From positions 806,001 to 870,000 of the forward strand of contig CAVTSD010000001.1 in NCBI GenBank assembly GCA_963737365.1: 64,000 bases of DNA, written 5' to 3'. This document shows, piece after piece, positions 1 to 9,501 of the stretch (its first letter is position 1; each line of letters opens with the position of its first letter). A program made the translations under genes and the position numbers. This DNA comes from Roseiarcus sp963737365. GTDB lineage: Bacteria > Pseudomonadota > Alphaproteobacteria > Rhizobiales > Beijerinckiaceae. The notes beneath the pieces are model-generated. The model searched no databases. It had not been told where the DNA came from and was given only the letters and a program-made list of their open reading frames with translations.

Positions 1-428
1 CCGATGGGAAAGAGATAGAGGTCGGTCGCGGCTGCGTTCTCACGTGGCGCAGCCACCGCCACCATCGTCGCGACGAGCAGGACGGCCAGTTTGAGAAGGA
101 GCTGCGCCGCCGCAACCGGATAGGGGGTCCACAGAAGCGATAGCGCCGCCCAAGCCAGCCCCGCGAGCAAAGCGAGAAACGCCGGAACGTAAAACGGCCG
201 GGTAAAACGCTGGATGAATCCAGGCTCCGCGTCGAGAGCCGCGGCGATGAGAATGAGACCCACGCCAATCGAAAACATGACGTAGAGGCCAAGCGGGTGA
301 AGCACGACCCCAACCGGCGCGCCGACGGCCAGAACAAGATAGCCGATGCGGGAAAAGAAGCGCGAGGCGTCCGCAGCGTCATCGCGCTCCGCGTCTCTCG
401 ATCCATTCCTTTCCGCCGCGGCCGCCAT
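1..428 (-). CDS. O-antigen ligase-like membrane protein, N-terminal part (cut by window edge)
   Basis: The minus-strand frame from ATG 428 stays open to base 1 and gives about 142 residues. A charged cytoplasmic N-terminus of about 28 residues is followed by hydrophobic helices: one pair around residues 29-62, another around 80-100 with a Trp-Thr-Pro-Tyr loop, and a further helix before the edge. This layout fits the start of polytopic O-antigen ligase/polymerase proteins, which join polysaccharide chains at the periplasmic face of the inner membrane. The catalytic periplasmic loop lies outside the window, so the family call rests on hydropathy and general resemblance only. It is divergent from the glycosyltransferase gene at 624, which also suits a cell-surface polysaccharide role. 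Confidence 0.55.
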   Translation of the reverse strand, partial: MAAAAERNGSRDAERDDAADASRFFSRIGYLVLAVGAPVGVVLHPLGLYVMFSIGVGLILIAAALDAEPGFIQRFTRPFYVPAFLALLAGLAWAALSLLWTPYPVAAAQLLLKLAVLLVATMVAVAAPRENAAATDLYLFPI

Positions 429-623
429 GCTTCCAAACCCGATTGCGGCGCGGATCGATCCGCGCCGCCATGGAGAACTTATACGACCTCAGCGGCGAGG
501 CGCCTGTGTGCCCAGTGCAACACTTTCGCGTCTTTTTTGCGCAATGATTGACCAGACGCGCGACAGCGTGCGACGGACGCCCGCTATGGGCTCAATAGCG
601 CCGATGAGGGCGAAGGCGACAAC

Positions 624-2204
624 GTGAGCGGCAATTCCATCGCCGCCGCGGCAGGCGCGGAAACGCGCTTCCGCCACGCCGCCTGGCTCGGTCTTTACGC
701 CTGCGCAGCGTCGATCGCGCTTTTGGCCGTGCAAGCGCTCGCCGTCGGGCGGCTAGAGCTCACTTTCGACGAAGCCTATTATACGCTTTGGTCGCGCTTC
801 CTCTCTTTCGGCTACCTCGACCACCCGCCGATGGTCGCGCTCCTCATCCGTGCGTCGACTTCGCTATTCGGCGGCTCGGAGTTCGGCGTCCGGGGGCTCT
901 CGCTCCTTGCCGTTGGCGCAATGCCGGCTCTCGTCGCCTTCATCGCCTGGCGCCTGTTCAATTCAGCGGAAAAAGGCGCGCTCGCCGCGCTCATGTGGAT
1001 CGCCATGCCGCTGATTGCGATCGGGGCGGTGTTCGTCGCTCCCGATGCTCCGCTGGTCGTGTTCTGGACGCTTGGGCTCGGCGCCCTGGTCGAGCTGTGG
1101 CGCACGGGCCGGAAACGTTGGCTGATCGCGCTTGGCCTCGCGCTTGGCCTCGCGCTGCAATCGAAACTCACCGCCATCTTTTTCGCGGCCGGCGTGGGCC
1201 TCGCTCTGGTCGCGACGCCTTCGTTGCGCCGCTGGCTCGTCTCGCCTGCGCTGTTTGTGGCTTTGGTTGTCGCTCTTGCCATCTTCGCCCCGTTCGTGGC
1301 TTGGAACGCCGAGCACGATTGGGCGACTTTCGCCAAGCAGTTCGGCCGCGCGGGCCCAGGCGAATTCGCGCCTTATTACCTGATCGAGTTCCTGGTCGCG
1401 CAGATCGGACTCCTCAATCCGCTGGTGGTCGCCGCTTTTATTCCTGCGGTTGCGGGGATGTCCTGGCGCGCGCCCGTCGCGCCGCGCTCGCCCGATGAAG
1501 CCCGGCGCATTCTCGCTTGCACAATCGCGCCGGCGGCCGCCTATTTTCTTTTGCATTCGCTCCATGACCGGGTGCAGGGCAATTGGCTCGCGCCGCTCTA
1601 TCCCGCCGTGGCGATACTTGCCGCCGACTGGATCGCGGGGATTCGCTCTCGCGGCATCTCCGGCTTCGCCGCAGCAATCGCGAAAGCGGCCCAATGGGCG
1701 GCGCCAATCGGGCTTGTCGTGGCCGCGCTAACCTTCGCCGAGACGTTGACCGACGCCGTCCCGCTCGGGCCAGCCAATCCGCTCGCGCGTCTCGAGGGCT
1801 TTCGCGAACTGGCGCGGGATCTCGACGCCAAGGCGCGCGCCGACAACGCGCCCTACGTGCTGACCCAGGGCTATGCGCTGACCTCGCTGATGACTTACTA
1901 CGGCGATCCGGCGATCGCCATCGTACAGCCGCAGCAGCGCATGCGATGGATATTCGAGCCTCAACCGGCTGAGGCTCTTTTCGCCGCGCCCGGGCTCGCG
2001 CTCGGCGAACCGGGTCGCCATTTCGACCTGATCATGAAGATGCGCTTTCGTAAGGTTGAGCCGGCCGGTCTCTTGCAGCGGCGCCAAGCCGGCGGGACGC
2101 TCGAGGCTTACGAACTCTTCCGGGTCGCGGATCCTTACGCACCGGTTCTCGACCCGGTCTGCTTCCGCGGCGAGGTCAATCTTCAACGGCAATGCGCATC
2201 GTAG
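624..2204 (+). CDS. Family 39 (ArnT/PMT-like) membrane glycosyltransferase
   Basis: The 526-residue polytopic protein belongs by appearance to the GT39/PMT_2 superfamily, which transfers sugars from polyprenyl-phosphate donors to lipid or protein acceptors on the periplasmic side. The first helix (about 22-42) is followed by the diagnostic loop with Asp49-Glu50 and then a Gly-Tyr-Leu-Asp-His-Pro-Pro motif near 63-69, the family's acidic catalytic region. About ten more hydrophobic helices run to residue 370, then a soluble C-terminal domain of about 150 residues. The start used is GTG 624; no better ATG lies upstream in frame. The neighbouring O-antigen-ligase-like gene supports a surface-glycan role. 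The exact acceptor cannot be read from sequence. Confidence 0.75.
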   Translation: MSGNSIAAAAGAETRFRHAAWLGLYACAASIALLAVQALAVGRLELTFDEAYYTLWSRFLSFGYLDHPPMVALLIRASTSLFGGSEFGVRGLSLLAVGAMPALVAFIAWRLFNSAEKGALAALMWIAMPLIAIGAVFVAPDAPLVVFWTLGLGALVELWRTGRKRWLIALGLALGLALQSKLTAIFFAAGVGLALVATPSLRRWLVSPALFVALVVALAIFAPFVAWNAEHDWATFAKQFGRAGPGEFAPYYLIEFLVAQIGLLNPLVVAAFIPAVAGMSWRAPVAPRSPDEARRILACTIAPAAAYFLLHSLHDRVQGNWLAPLYPAVAILAADWIAGIRSRGISGFAAAIAKAAQWAAPIGLVVAALTFAETLTDAVPLGPANPLARLEGFRELARDLDAKARADNAPYVLTQGYALTSLMTYYGDPAIAIVQPQQRMRWIFEPQPAEALFAAPGLALGEPGRHFDLIMKMRFRKVEPAGLLQRRQAGGTLEAYELFRVADPYAPVLDPVCFRGEVNLQRQCAS

Positions 2205-2238
2205 GCGACGCCGCACACAATTCGGCCGCCGGCTTCGC

Positions 2239-3111
2239 TCAGCCGATTCGCAGAAGGATGATTCCGGCAAGAATAACGAGCGCGGCGATCGCCCTTTGGG
2301 AGTGAAATGGCTCGCCGAGCGCCACGACGCCAATGATCGCCGCAAATACGACCGACGTCTCGCGAAGAGCAGCGACAGCGGCGATCGGGGCGCGCGTCAT
2401 GGCCCAGACGACGATCGCATAGCCGAAAAAGGCTGCGAGACCGCCGATGAGTCCACGCCGCCAGCCCTGAGAAAAGGAGACGACCGCGGCGCGTCCGCGA
2501 AGACAAAGGATGATCGGCGCATAGGCGAGCGCGGTCAGCGCGTCCGCCCACGAATTGTAAGCGAAGGCGAAGGAAGCGCCGGCGCCCGAAATCCTTGCGC
2601 CTTCCCCGTCGATCACCGAATAGATCGCAATCACGGCCGAATTGGCCAGCGCGACAAGGACGGTCAGCCGGTCAATTCGTCCATGCGCAAGGCCGCTTGC
2701 GCCCATCGCCAGCACGCCCGCGACGAGCGCCAGAACTCCGAGGCTGGCAATCGGGGTTGGCGCTTCGCCTAACGCCACAAGCGCGATGATCGCGGCGATG
2801 AGTGGCGCGAGCCCGCGCATGATTGGATATGCGACCGAGAGGTCGGCGCTGCGATAGAGCTGTCCGACCAGCATGAAATAGACGATATGGACGAGCGCAG
2901 AGGCGACGATGAAGGGGAAGGCCGCCGCCGCCGGCCGCGGCAGGAGGAGAGCGGACACGACAGCGGCGACGCCGGCCCACGTCGCGACGATCGCCGAAGT
3001 GAGGACCTTGTCGGGCGCGCTCTTGACGAGCGAATTCCACAAAGCATGAAGGGCCGCCGCGCAGAGAACGGCGGCAAGGACGCCGGAACTGAGATGGGCT
3101 GAGTCGGGCAT
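2239..3111 (-). CDS. EamA/DMT-superfamily transporter
   Basis: The 290-residue protein has ten predicted hydrophobic helices and the internal duplication typical of EamA (DMT superfamily) inner-membrane permeases, which export or import small metabolites. The N-terminal repeat has the usual His-Ala-Leu-Trp-Asn motif at the end of helix 1 and a Met-Arg-Gly-Leu-Ala-Pro motif in helix 4. The C-terminal repeat has the Leu-Arg-Glu-Thr-Ser-Val-Val-Phe-Ala motif common near its fourth helix. ATG 3111 gives a normal length. Only 15 bp separate it from the divergent ureD start at 3127, so each promoter must lie inside the opposite gene. The substrate is unknown; a nitrogen compound is possible from context but unsupported. 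Confidence 0.8.
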   Translation of the reverse strand: MPDSAHLSSGVLAAVLCAAALHALWNSLVKSAPDKVLTSAIVATWAGVAAVVSALLLPRPAAAAFPFIVASALVHIVYFMLVGQLYRSADLSVAYPIMRGLAPLIAAIIALVALGEAPTPIASLGVLALVAGVLAMGASGLAHGRIDRLTVLVALANSAVIAIYSVIDGEGARISGAGASFAFAYNSWADALTALAYAPIILCLRGRAAVVSFSQGWRRGLIGGLAAFFGYAIVVWAMTRAPIAAVAALRETSVVFAAIIGVVALGEPFHSQRAIAALVILAGIILLRIG

Positions 3112-3126
3112 GGAAGGATCACACTG

Positions 3127-3960
3127 ATGGATTCGCTCGAGCCGGTCGAGCGGCGTGGCGAACCGGCCCGGCAGCGGGCTCGCGCGGAAGCGCGTGGGTC
3201 GTTCTTGCGCGTCGGAGCGCGCACCGAGCCCGCGCGACTGTTTGAGACCGGCGGGTTACGCTGGCGCTTTCCACGCTCGTCGAATCCGTGCGAAGCGGCG
3301 ATCGTCAACACGGGCGGAGGCGTCGCCGGCGGCAATTCCTATTCCGTGAGTCTGACGCTGGGAGAAGGCGCAGAGGTCGAGGCGACCACGCCCTCGGCTG
3401 AGCGCATCTATCGCAGCGACGGCCCTGCGGCCGTCATTTCGACTCGGCTCACTCTTGAGCCGGGCGCACGGCTTTTCTGGCTACCCCAGGAGACGTTGCT
3501 GTTCGACGGCGCGCGGCTCGAGCGGCGGCTTGATCTCGAAGCGCAGAGGGACGCTGAGTTCCTTATCGCGGAGACGCTGGTGTTCGGCCGCCTTGCTATG
3601 GGTGAAAGCCAGATCGACGGGAGCCTGATGGATTCTTGGCGCGTTCGCCGTAACGGCGAGCTCGTTTTCGCCGATGAGACGCGATTGGAGCATGCCGGCG
3701 CAACGCTCGAGCGCAAGGCGGTCGGTGCAGGCGCGCGCGCTATGTCGACGATCGTCGCCTCGGCGCCCAACATCGAGGCTCGCCTGCCGGATCTGCGGCT
3801 GGCGCTCAACGCCGAGCGTTCACCCGTCGAAAGCGGCGCCAGCGCTTTCGACGGCCTTATCGTCGTCCGCCTTCTCGCCGCCTCATCCGACCGATTGCGG
3901 GCGGCGCTCCTGGCGTCGATTGTCGCGCTCGGCGGTCGCAAACCGCGGCTTTGGCCTTGA
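3127..3960 (+). CDS. ureD: Urease accessory protein UreD
   Basis: The 277-residue cytosolic chaperone is expected to bind apo-urease first and, with UreF and UreG, assist lysine carbamylation and nickel insertion. Family hallmarks are the Asn-Thr-Gly-Gly-Gly-Val-Ala-Gly-Gly segment near residues 61-69, the Thr-Thr-Pro-Ser-Ala-Glu-Arg-Ile-Tyr-Arg motif near 88-97, and the Trp-Leu-Pro-Gln-Glu motif near 118-122. A GGAAGGA ribosome-binding site about nine bases upstream supports ATG 3127. It leads the ureD-ureAB part of the operon. The other accessory genes, ureEFG, are not adjacent but lie 39 kb downstream. Confidence 0.9.
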   Translation: MDSLEPVERRGEPARQRARAEARGSFLRVGARTEPARLFETGGLRWRFPRSSNPCEAAIVNTGGGVAGGNSYSVSLTLGEGAEVEATTPSAERIYRSDGPAAVISTRLTLEPGARLFWLPQETLLFDGARLERRLDLEAQRDAEFLIAETLVFGRLAMGESQIDGSLMDSWRVRRNGELVFADETRLEHAGATLERKAVGAGARAMSTIVASAPNIEARLPDLRLALNAERSPVESGASAFDGLIVVRLLAASSDRLRAALLASIVALGGRKPRLWP

Positions 3961-4016
3961 GCGCAACGGTGAAATTTGCTCGACTGACAAACGAACCATG
4001 AGGAGAGGCGAGGGCC

Positions 4017-4637
4017 ATGAATCTAACCCCCCGTGAGAAAGACAAGCTTCTGATCGCCATGGCGGCGATGGTCGCGCGCCGGCGGCTCGAGCGCGGCGTC
4101 AAGCTCAACCATCCGGAGGCCATCGCCCTCATCACGGATTTCGTCGTCGAAGGCGCCCGCGACGGACGCTCGGTGGCTGAACTCATGGAGGCCGGCGCGC
4201 ACGTAGTCTCGGCCGATCAGGTGATGGACGGGATTGCTTCTATGATCCACGACATCCAGGTCGAGGCGACCTTCCCTGACGGCACCAAGCTCGTCACCGT
4301 CCATAGCCCGATCCGCGGCGCGGACGACAAAGAGATCCCCGGCGAAGTGCTGGCGGAACCCGGCGAAATCGTCATGAACGTTGGGCGGGAGACCCTGACG
4401 CTGGACGTGTCGAACTCTGGCGACCGGCCGATCCAGGTTGGCTCGCATTATCATTTCTTCGAGACCAATCCGGCCCTCAAGTTCGACCGCGCGCAAACGA
4501 AGGGCTACCGCCTCGACATTGCCGCCGGCACCGCCGTCCGCTTCGAGCCCGGCCAAAGCCGATCCGTCCGCCTCGTCGCCATCGCCGGAAAACGCGAGGT
4601 GTACGGCTTCCGCCAGGAGGTGATGGGGAAGGTGTGA
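4017..4637 (+). CDS. ureAB: Urease gamma/beta subunits fused (UreA-UreB)
   Basis: One 206-residue frame holds both small structural subunits of urease, which hydrolyses urea to ammonia and carbamate. Residues 1-100 match the gamma subunit, beginning MNLTPREKDKLL and containing the His-Pro-Glu-Ala segment. Residues about 108-206 match the beta subunit, with the Ile-Pro-Gly-Glu segment, the Asn-Ser-Gly-Asp-Arg-Pro-Ile-Gln-Val-Gly-Ser-His-Tyr-His-Phe-Phe motif and the Pro-Gly-Gln-Ser-Arg ending. Fusion is known in several alphaproteobacteria and in Helicobacter. The linker is only a few residues. In the usual order ureC follows directly, but here a toxin-antitoxin pair of about 700 bp intervenes. 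Confidence 0.93.
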   Translation: MNLTPREKDKLLIAMAAMVARRRLERGVKLNHPEAIALITDFVVEGARDGRSVAELMEAGAHVVSADQVMDGIASMIHDIQVEATFPDGTKLVTVHSPIRGADDKEIPGEVLAEPGEIVMNVGRETLTLDVSNSGDRPIQVGSHYHFFETNPALKFDRAQTKGYRLDIAAGTAVRFEPGQSRSVRLVAIAGKREVYGFRQEVMGKV

Positions 4638-4657
4638 GGGGGCCCGTGTTGCTCGGC

Positions 4658-4682
4658 GCCTTACTCGATGCTAGGGTAAGGC
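4658..4682. promoter_or_regulatory. Inverted repeat, candidate operator of the AbrB/PIN pair
   Basis: Perfect 7-bp arms, GCCTTAC at 4658-4664 and GTAAGGC at 4676-4682, flank an 11-bp centre just upstream of the antitoxin gene. An AAGGAG ribosome-binding site follows at about 4696. Antitoxins of this class normally bind palindromes in their own promoter, so an autoregulatory operator is a reasonable inference. A weak terminator of ureAB is an alternative, but there is no T-tract. Confidence 0.4.
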
Positions 4683-4707
4683 CTGCTCCAATTGTAAGGA
4701 GATCCCG

Positions 4708-4986
4708 ATGGCGGATAAGATCCTCGCCACGTTGACCAGCAAAGGTCAAATCACGTTGCCCGCTCAGCATCGCAAGGCGTGGGGCCTCAAACCCGGCGAT
4801 CAGATCGCCTTCGATCCGCCGCGAGGCAAATCGGTCCGCATCGAGCCGCGTCGGAAGCGGAGTATTTTCGAGCGACTCGACGAGCTTAAGCTCCCTCCGC
4901 TTGGCCGCCCTTTGACGCAAAAAGATATCGATGATTCGGTGGCCGAAGCGATGATTGAAAAGGACCGGCGGTCCCGCGGGACATGA
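4708..4986 (+). CDS. AbrB/SpoVT-type antitoxin
   Basis: The 92-residue protein has an N-terminal swapped-hairpin AbrB domain at about residues 5-48: the Thr-Ser-Lys-Gly-Gln-Ile-Thr-Leu-Pro motif at 10-18, then the Leu-Lys-Pro-Gly-Asp segment and basic strands. A C-terminal tail (about 50-92) ends in the Asp-Asp-Ser-Val-Ala-Glu-Ala helix typical of antitoxins that wrap a PIN toxin. Its stop overlaps the toxin start (ATGA at 4983-4986), the classical arrangement for translational coupling. An AAGGAG ribosome-binding site lies six bases upstream of the start. It would bind DNA at its own promoter and neutralise the downstream nuclease. Its position inside the urease gene run is unusual. Confidence 0.85.
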   Translation: MADKILATLTSKGQITLPAQHRKAWGLKPGDQIAFDPPRGKSVRIEPRRKRSIFERLDELKLPPLGRPLTQKDIDDSVAEAMIEKDRRSRGT

Positions 4987-5390
4987 TGATCGGGCTCGAT
5001 ACGAATGTCCTATTGCGTTTGGGCGATGACGAGGAACCTCGTCAGCGCGACCGCGCGCGAGCGTTGGTTCGTTCGCAAGGCGCTAACGGCTGTTTCGTAA
5101 ACCCGATCGTTCTTGCCGAGTTCGCATGGACGCTGACACGTTCTTACAAATTATCTCGTGGCGACGCTGCCGCGCGGATCGCTGTCATTCTGGAATCGCC
5201 TGAATTTGTCGTCGCGAGCCTCGATGAGGCGTCACGCGCGGTCCGGAGATTTCGGGTGGGTCCCGCCGACTTCGCCGATTATCTTTTGGCGGAAATCAAC
5301 ATCTCGGCGGGCTGCGCGATGACCGCGACCTTCGATCGTGACGCCCTCAAATCCGGCGAGCCTTTCGCAGCCGTTCCAACCCGCGCCTGA
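4983..5390 (+). CDS. PIN-domain toxin (VapC-like ribonuclease)
   Basis: The 135-residue PIN-domain protein is the likely toxin partner of the upstream AbrB-type antitoxin. The first acidic residue is Asp in the Gly-Leu-Asp-Thr-Asn-Val-Leu motif near residues 4-10. A conserved Glu follows in the Val-Leu-Ala-Glu-Phe-Ala-Trp segment, and a further acidic patch lies in the Asp-Phe-Ala-Asp-Tyr-Leu segment. The C-terminus has the Thr-Phe-Asp-Arg-Asp-Ala-Leu motif. PIN toxins of this type are Mg-dependent endoribonucleases, often cutting tRNA or rRNA. The start is ATG 4983 or 4986. The stop codon is only about eight bases before the ureC start, so toxin and ureC are probably on one transcript. Confidence 0.85.
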   Translation: MMIGLDTNVLLRLGDDEEPRQRDRARALVRSQGANGCFVNPIVLAEFAWTLTRSYKLSRGDAAARIAVILESPEFVVASLDEASRAVRRFRVGPADFADYLLAEINISAGCAMTATFDRDALKSGEPFAAVPTRA

Positions 5391-5398
5391 GGTCCAAA

Positions 5399-7135
<1,737 letters not shown>

Positions 7136-7187
7136 GGAGTGTGAGCCGGCACCGGTAAGGCTGTCACAACCCGGAACCTTAGGAAGC

Positions 7188-7193
7188 TATAAT
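7188..7193 (+). promoter_or_regulatory. Candidate -10 element upstream of the reverse transcriptase
   Basis: A perfect TATAAT lies in a short AT-rich stretch (about 7181-7215) in the 116-bp gap after ureC. The best -35 at 17-18 bp spacing (CACAAC/TCACAA) is poor. It may give the reverse transcriptase gene its own promoter independent of the urease transcript. Confidence 0.35.
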
Positions 7194-7251
7194 ATAAATT
7201 TGATCAATCGAAGAAGATCGGCCCACATCAAGTATACATTGAGCTCCAAAC

Positions 7252-8805
7252 ATGACCACCCAGTCGCCGAGAGCTCAGAGGCCCTCTCCGTCCAAAAGCG
7301 GCACGAGCACTCCCCTGGGCGCTGTCAATTCGACTCTATCTTTTTATCAAGATGATTTTGGTAAAACGCTCTTTCCTCTTGGTACAAATCGGGAATTAAT
7401 AGAGCGAGGTGAGGTAGAGATCAAAGAATTCATTCGTCGGTGTCTCAACTCGACGCAGAAAGAGTTTTCATTTTCACCTCAACAACGGGCTTATGCTGCG
7501 AAACCAGGGTTACATCTAAGACGGACTCTGAAACTTGATCCCGTCGCCGAATACTACATCTACGACGTTATCTTTCGAAATAGAACGCTTTTCAGAAGGC
7601 CCCATTCGCCAGCCCGTGCCCATTACGGTTATCGGTTCGAATCGGGCACCGCTATTTCACCATCAGCTGCCTACAAAGGCTTTAAAGGTGCCTTGGCTGA
7701 GTATAAAAGCAAATATTCCTGCCTAATGAGCTTCGACGTTGCGTCATATTTTAACAGTATATACCAACACGATATTGTCAGCTGGTTTAGTGAGTTGGGT
7801 GTCAACACCGATGATTTGTCTGGATTAAATCAGCTTCTCCGCGAGATAAACACTGGAAGGACTGTGGATTGCTTACCTCAAGGGTTATACCCAACCAAAA
7901 TGATAGGTAACGATTTCTTGAGATTCATCGACAATAGCCACGGACTACGCTCTGACAAACTGGTTAGATTTATGGACGATATATACATATTCTCTAATGA
8001 CGCAAACATTGTCAAGACAGACTTCCTACTTATTCAGAGGTTACTAGGAGATAAAGGTTTATCCGTAAATCCACAGAAAACTAAGAGCGATGCAGCGCTT
8101 CACTTTAGTATCGATCGAAAAATTGACGACGTTAAGAAAAAGCTATTGGATCGTAGGAGAGTGTTGATTGCCGTTGGTTATGGAGAGGACGAAGATGACA
8201 CACAAGAAATTATGCTCAGACGACCATTAGAAAACAATGAACTGGATTATATCAACGCGCTACTAAACAATACTGAGATCGAAGAGGAGGACGCGGAGCT
8301 TATTCTCACGATAATGAGAGACCATGCGAGTAAAGTTGAAAATAGACTTCCGTATTTAGTTATTACGTACCCTCATCTTATCAAGAATATACATAAATTC
8401 TGTGCCCACGTCTCTGATAAGAATTTGATCGCTAATATAATTTTGAGCACGATACGGGGATCACCGTTAATTATGGAATTCCAGCTATTTTGGTTCGCCG
8501 TGATGCTAGAAGACTATCTAATGAACACGGAGCTAGCGCCTTCGATAATTTCTGAATTGTTTCAACATAAGTCTGCGACGACGATCACGAAAGCCAAAAT
8601 ACTTGAAATTTCTGACCTCCGATTTGGCCTACCAGAGCTAAGAAACGAATTTCTAAAAAGCGGCCAGTCTGACTGGTTGGCTTGGGCGTCGGCCGTAGGA
8701 TCACGGTCTCTCACGGCAAGCAGTAGGAACCACATGCTTGCATACTTCGGCAAATCATCACCCCTAAACCGTCTTATTGCTGGGATTGTTCAAGATAAGT
8801 GGTAA
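7252..8805 (+). CDS. Stand-alone reverse transcriptase, candidate antiviral (UG/DRT-type)
   Basis: The 517-residue protein has a clear reverse-transcriptase core. Motif A is at 160-171 (SFDVASYFNSIY, catalytic Asp162), motif B at 208-220 (LPQGLYPTKMIGN), motif C is FMDD at 240-243, and motif D is GLSVNPQKTK at 269-278. Upstream, KLDPVAEYYIYD (94-105) and the conserved RPHSPAR region form the fingers. About 240 residues of helical, unrecognised sequence follow the palm. There is no maturase, HNH, integrase or protease domain and no obvious retron msr-msd, which fits the UG/Abi group, several members of which are single-gene phage-defence systems (DRT). I cannot assign the DRT type. Base composition and codon use are much more AT-rich than all neighbours, so it was probably acquired by transfer. 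ATG 7252 has no strong ribosome-binding site; the true start could be slightly downstream. Confidence 0.85.
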   Translation: MTTQSPRAQRPSPSKSGTSTPLGAVNSTLSFYQDDFGKTLFPLGTNRELIERGEVEIKEFIRRCLNSTQKEFSFSPQQRAYAAKPGLHLRRTLKLDPVAEYYIYDVIFRNRTLFRRPHSPARAHYGYRFESGTAISPSAAYKGFKGALAEYKSKYSCLMSFDVASYFNSIYQHDIVSWFSELGVNTDDLSGLNQLLREINTGRTVDCLPQGLYPTKMIGNDFLRFIDNSHGLRSDKLVRFMDDIYIFSNDANIVKTDFLLIQRLLGDKGLSVNPQKTKSDAALHFSIDRKIDDVKKKLLDRRRVLIAVGYGEDEDDTQEIMLRRPLENNELDYINALLNNTEIEEEDAELILTIMRDHASKVENRLPYLVITYPHLIKNIHKFCAHVSDKNLIANIILSTIRGSPLIMEFQLFWFAVMLEDYLMNTELAPSIISELFQHKSATTITKAKILEISDLRFGLPELRNEFLKSGQSDWLAWASAVGSRSLTASSRNHMLAYFGKSSPLNRLIAGIVQDKW

Positions 8806-8842
8806 TATCCACTACGCTGGCTTCTCCGAGGTATCGGCCAAA

Positions 8843-9228
8843 ATGCGCGGGTACACCCAAAAGGCTGACCACAGCGCCGGCACCCTTGTCGGTCCCGCCG
8901 TGCTCCCAGACGGAGAGCGGGCAATCCTCGATGTCCGCAAACTTGTTGACTACTGCCTAAACTCGGCGCACCCGCGTGGCAGGCACAAAGCTCGAGTATT
9001 TCGGGACTCTCTCGACATCGGTCGGGCCGACGCCTCGGATTTGCGGACACGCTGCTGTACGCCGCCGCCAACGAGGCGGCGACGCAGCTGGCAAGCGACG
9101 CCTGGGGCGATCGCTGGCAGATTGACGTTACGGTCTCGCGACAGGGAGGGCGCGCTATGCTAAGAACCGTCTGGATCACGCGAAGCGGTGACGAGATTCC
9201 ACGCTTCGTGACCTGTTGGGTCTTGTGA
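8843..9228 (+). pseudogene. DUF6883-like protein with a one-base frame break
   Basis: The first part reads DVRKLVDYCLNSAHPRGRHK, the hallmark start of DUF6883, with Asp-Xaa-Arg-Lys-Leu and His-Pro-Xaa-Gly-Xaa-His-Lys. At about 9043 the frame breaks. The next frame continues exactly where the family does: ADTLLYAAANEAATQL, then a tryptophan-rich strand and a final RTVWITRSGDEIPRF segment, ending at TGA 9226-9228. Inserting one G after 9043 (TTGCGG to TTGGCGG) joins the halves. The start is taken as ATG 8843, without a clear ribosome-binding site. The gene begins 37 bp after the reverse transcriptase and overlaps the DUF4926 start. Function is unknown; such pairs are often suspected to be toxin-antitoxin-like. 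It is either a real pseudogene or a sequencing error. Confidence 0.65.
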
Positions 9229-9464
9229 TGACAGATAGCACCGAACGAGGACATCTCGGCGGCAACTTCCTCGGCGCTGTCGCGCTTCTCCATGACCTTC
9301 CGCAGCACAAACTTATCCGTGGCCAGGTCGGCACGATCGTCGAGCCGCTTGGCGAGACTGCCGCGCTGGTCGAATTCAGCGACGATAGCGGTGTCGCTTA
9401 CGCAATCGTACCGTGCCCTCTCGACGCCTTGCTGATTTTGCGCACCGCTCCTTTAGCTGCATAG
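9228..9464 (+). CDS. DUF4926-like small protein
   Basis: The 78-residue protein resembles DUF4926 across its length: Asp/Leu-rich start, then HDLPQHKLIRGQVGTIVE, then a Val-Glu-Phe-Ser-Asp-Asp segment and a C-terminal Leu-Asp-Ala-Leu-Leu. It looks like a small SH3-like beta barrel. The ATG at 9228 overlaps the DUF6883 stop codon (TGATG), which implies translational coupling. A TTG at 9216 in the same frame is a weaker start. DUF4926 genes are often found next to DUF6883 genes, and a toxin-antitoxin-like relation is possible, but I know of no demonstrated function. Whether it belongs with the reverse transcriptase is open. Confidence 0.7.
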   Translation: MTDSTERGHLGGNFLGAVALLHDLPQHKLIRGQVGTIVEPLGETAALVEFSDDSGVAYAIVPCPLDALLILRTAPLAA

Positions 9465-9501
9465 GCCACCCCGAAGCGACGCCGCGCGCTCGGAGGCGAC
9501 A

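Noticed and set aside
7252..8805. Retron or group II intron reading of the reverse transcriptase
   Set aside because: No msr-msd-like inverted structure beside the gene, no maturase X, D or HNH domain, and motif C is FMDD rather than the common YADD.
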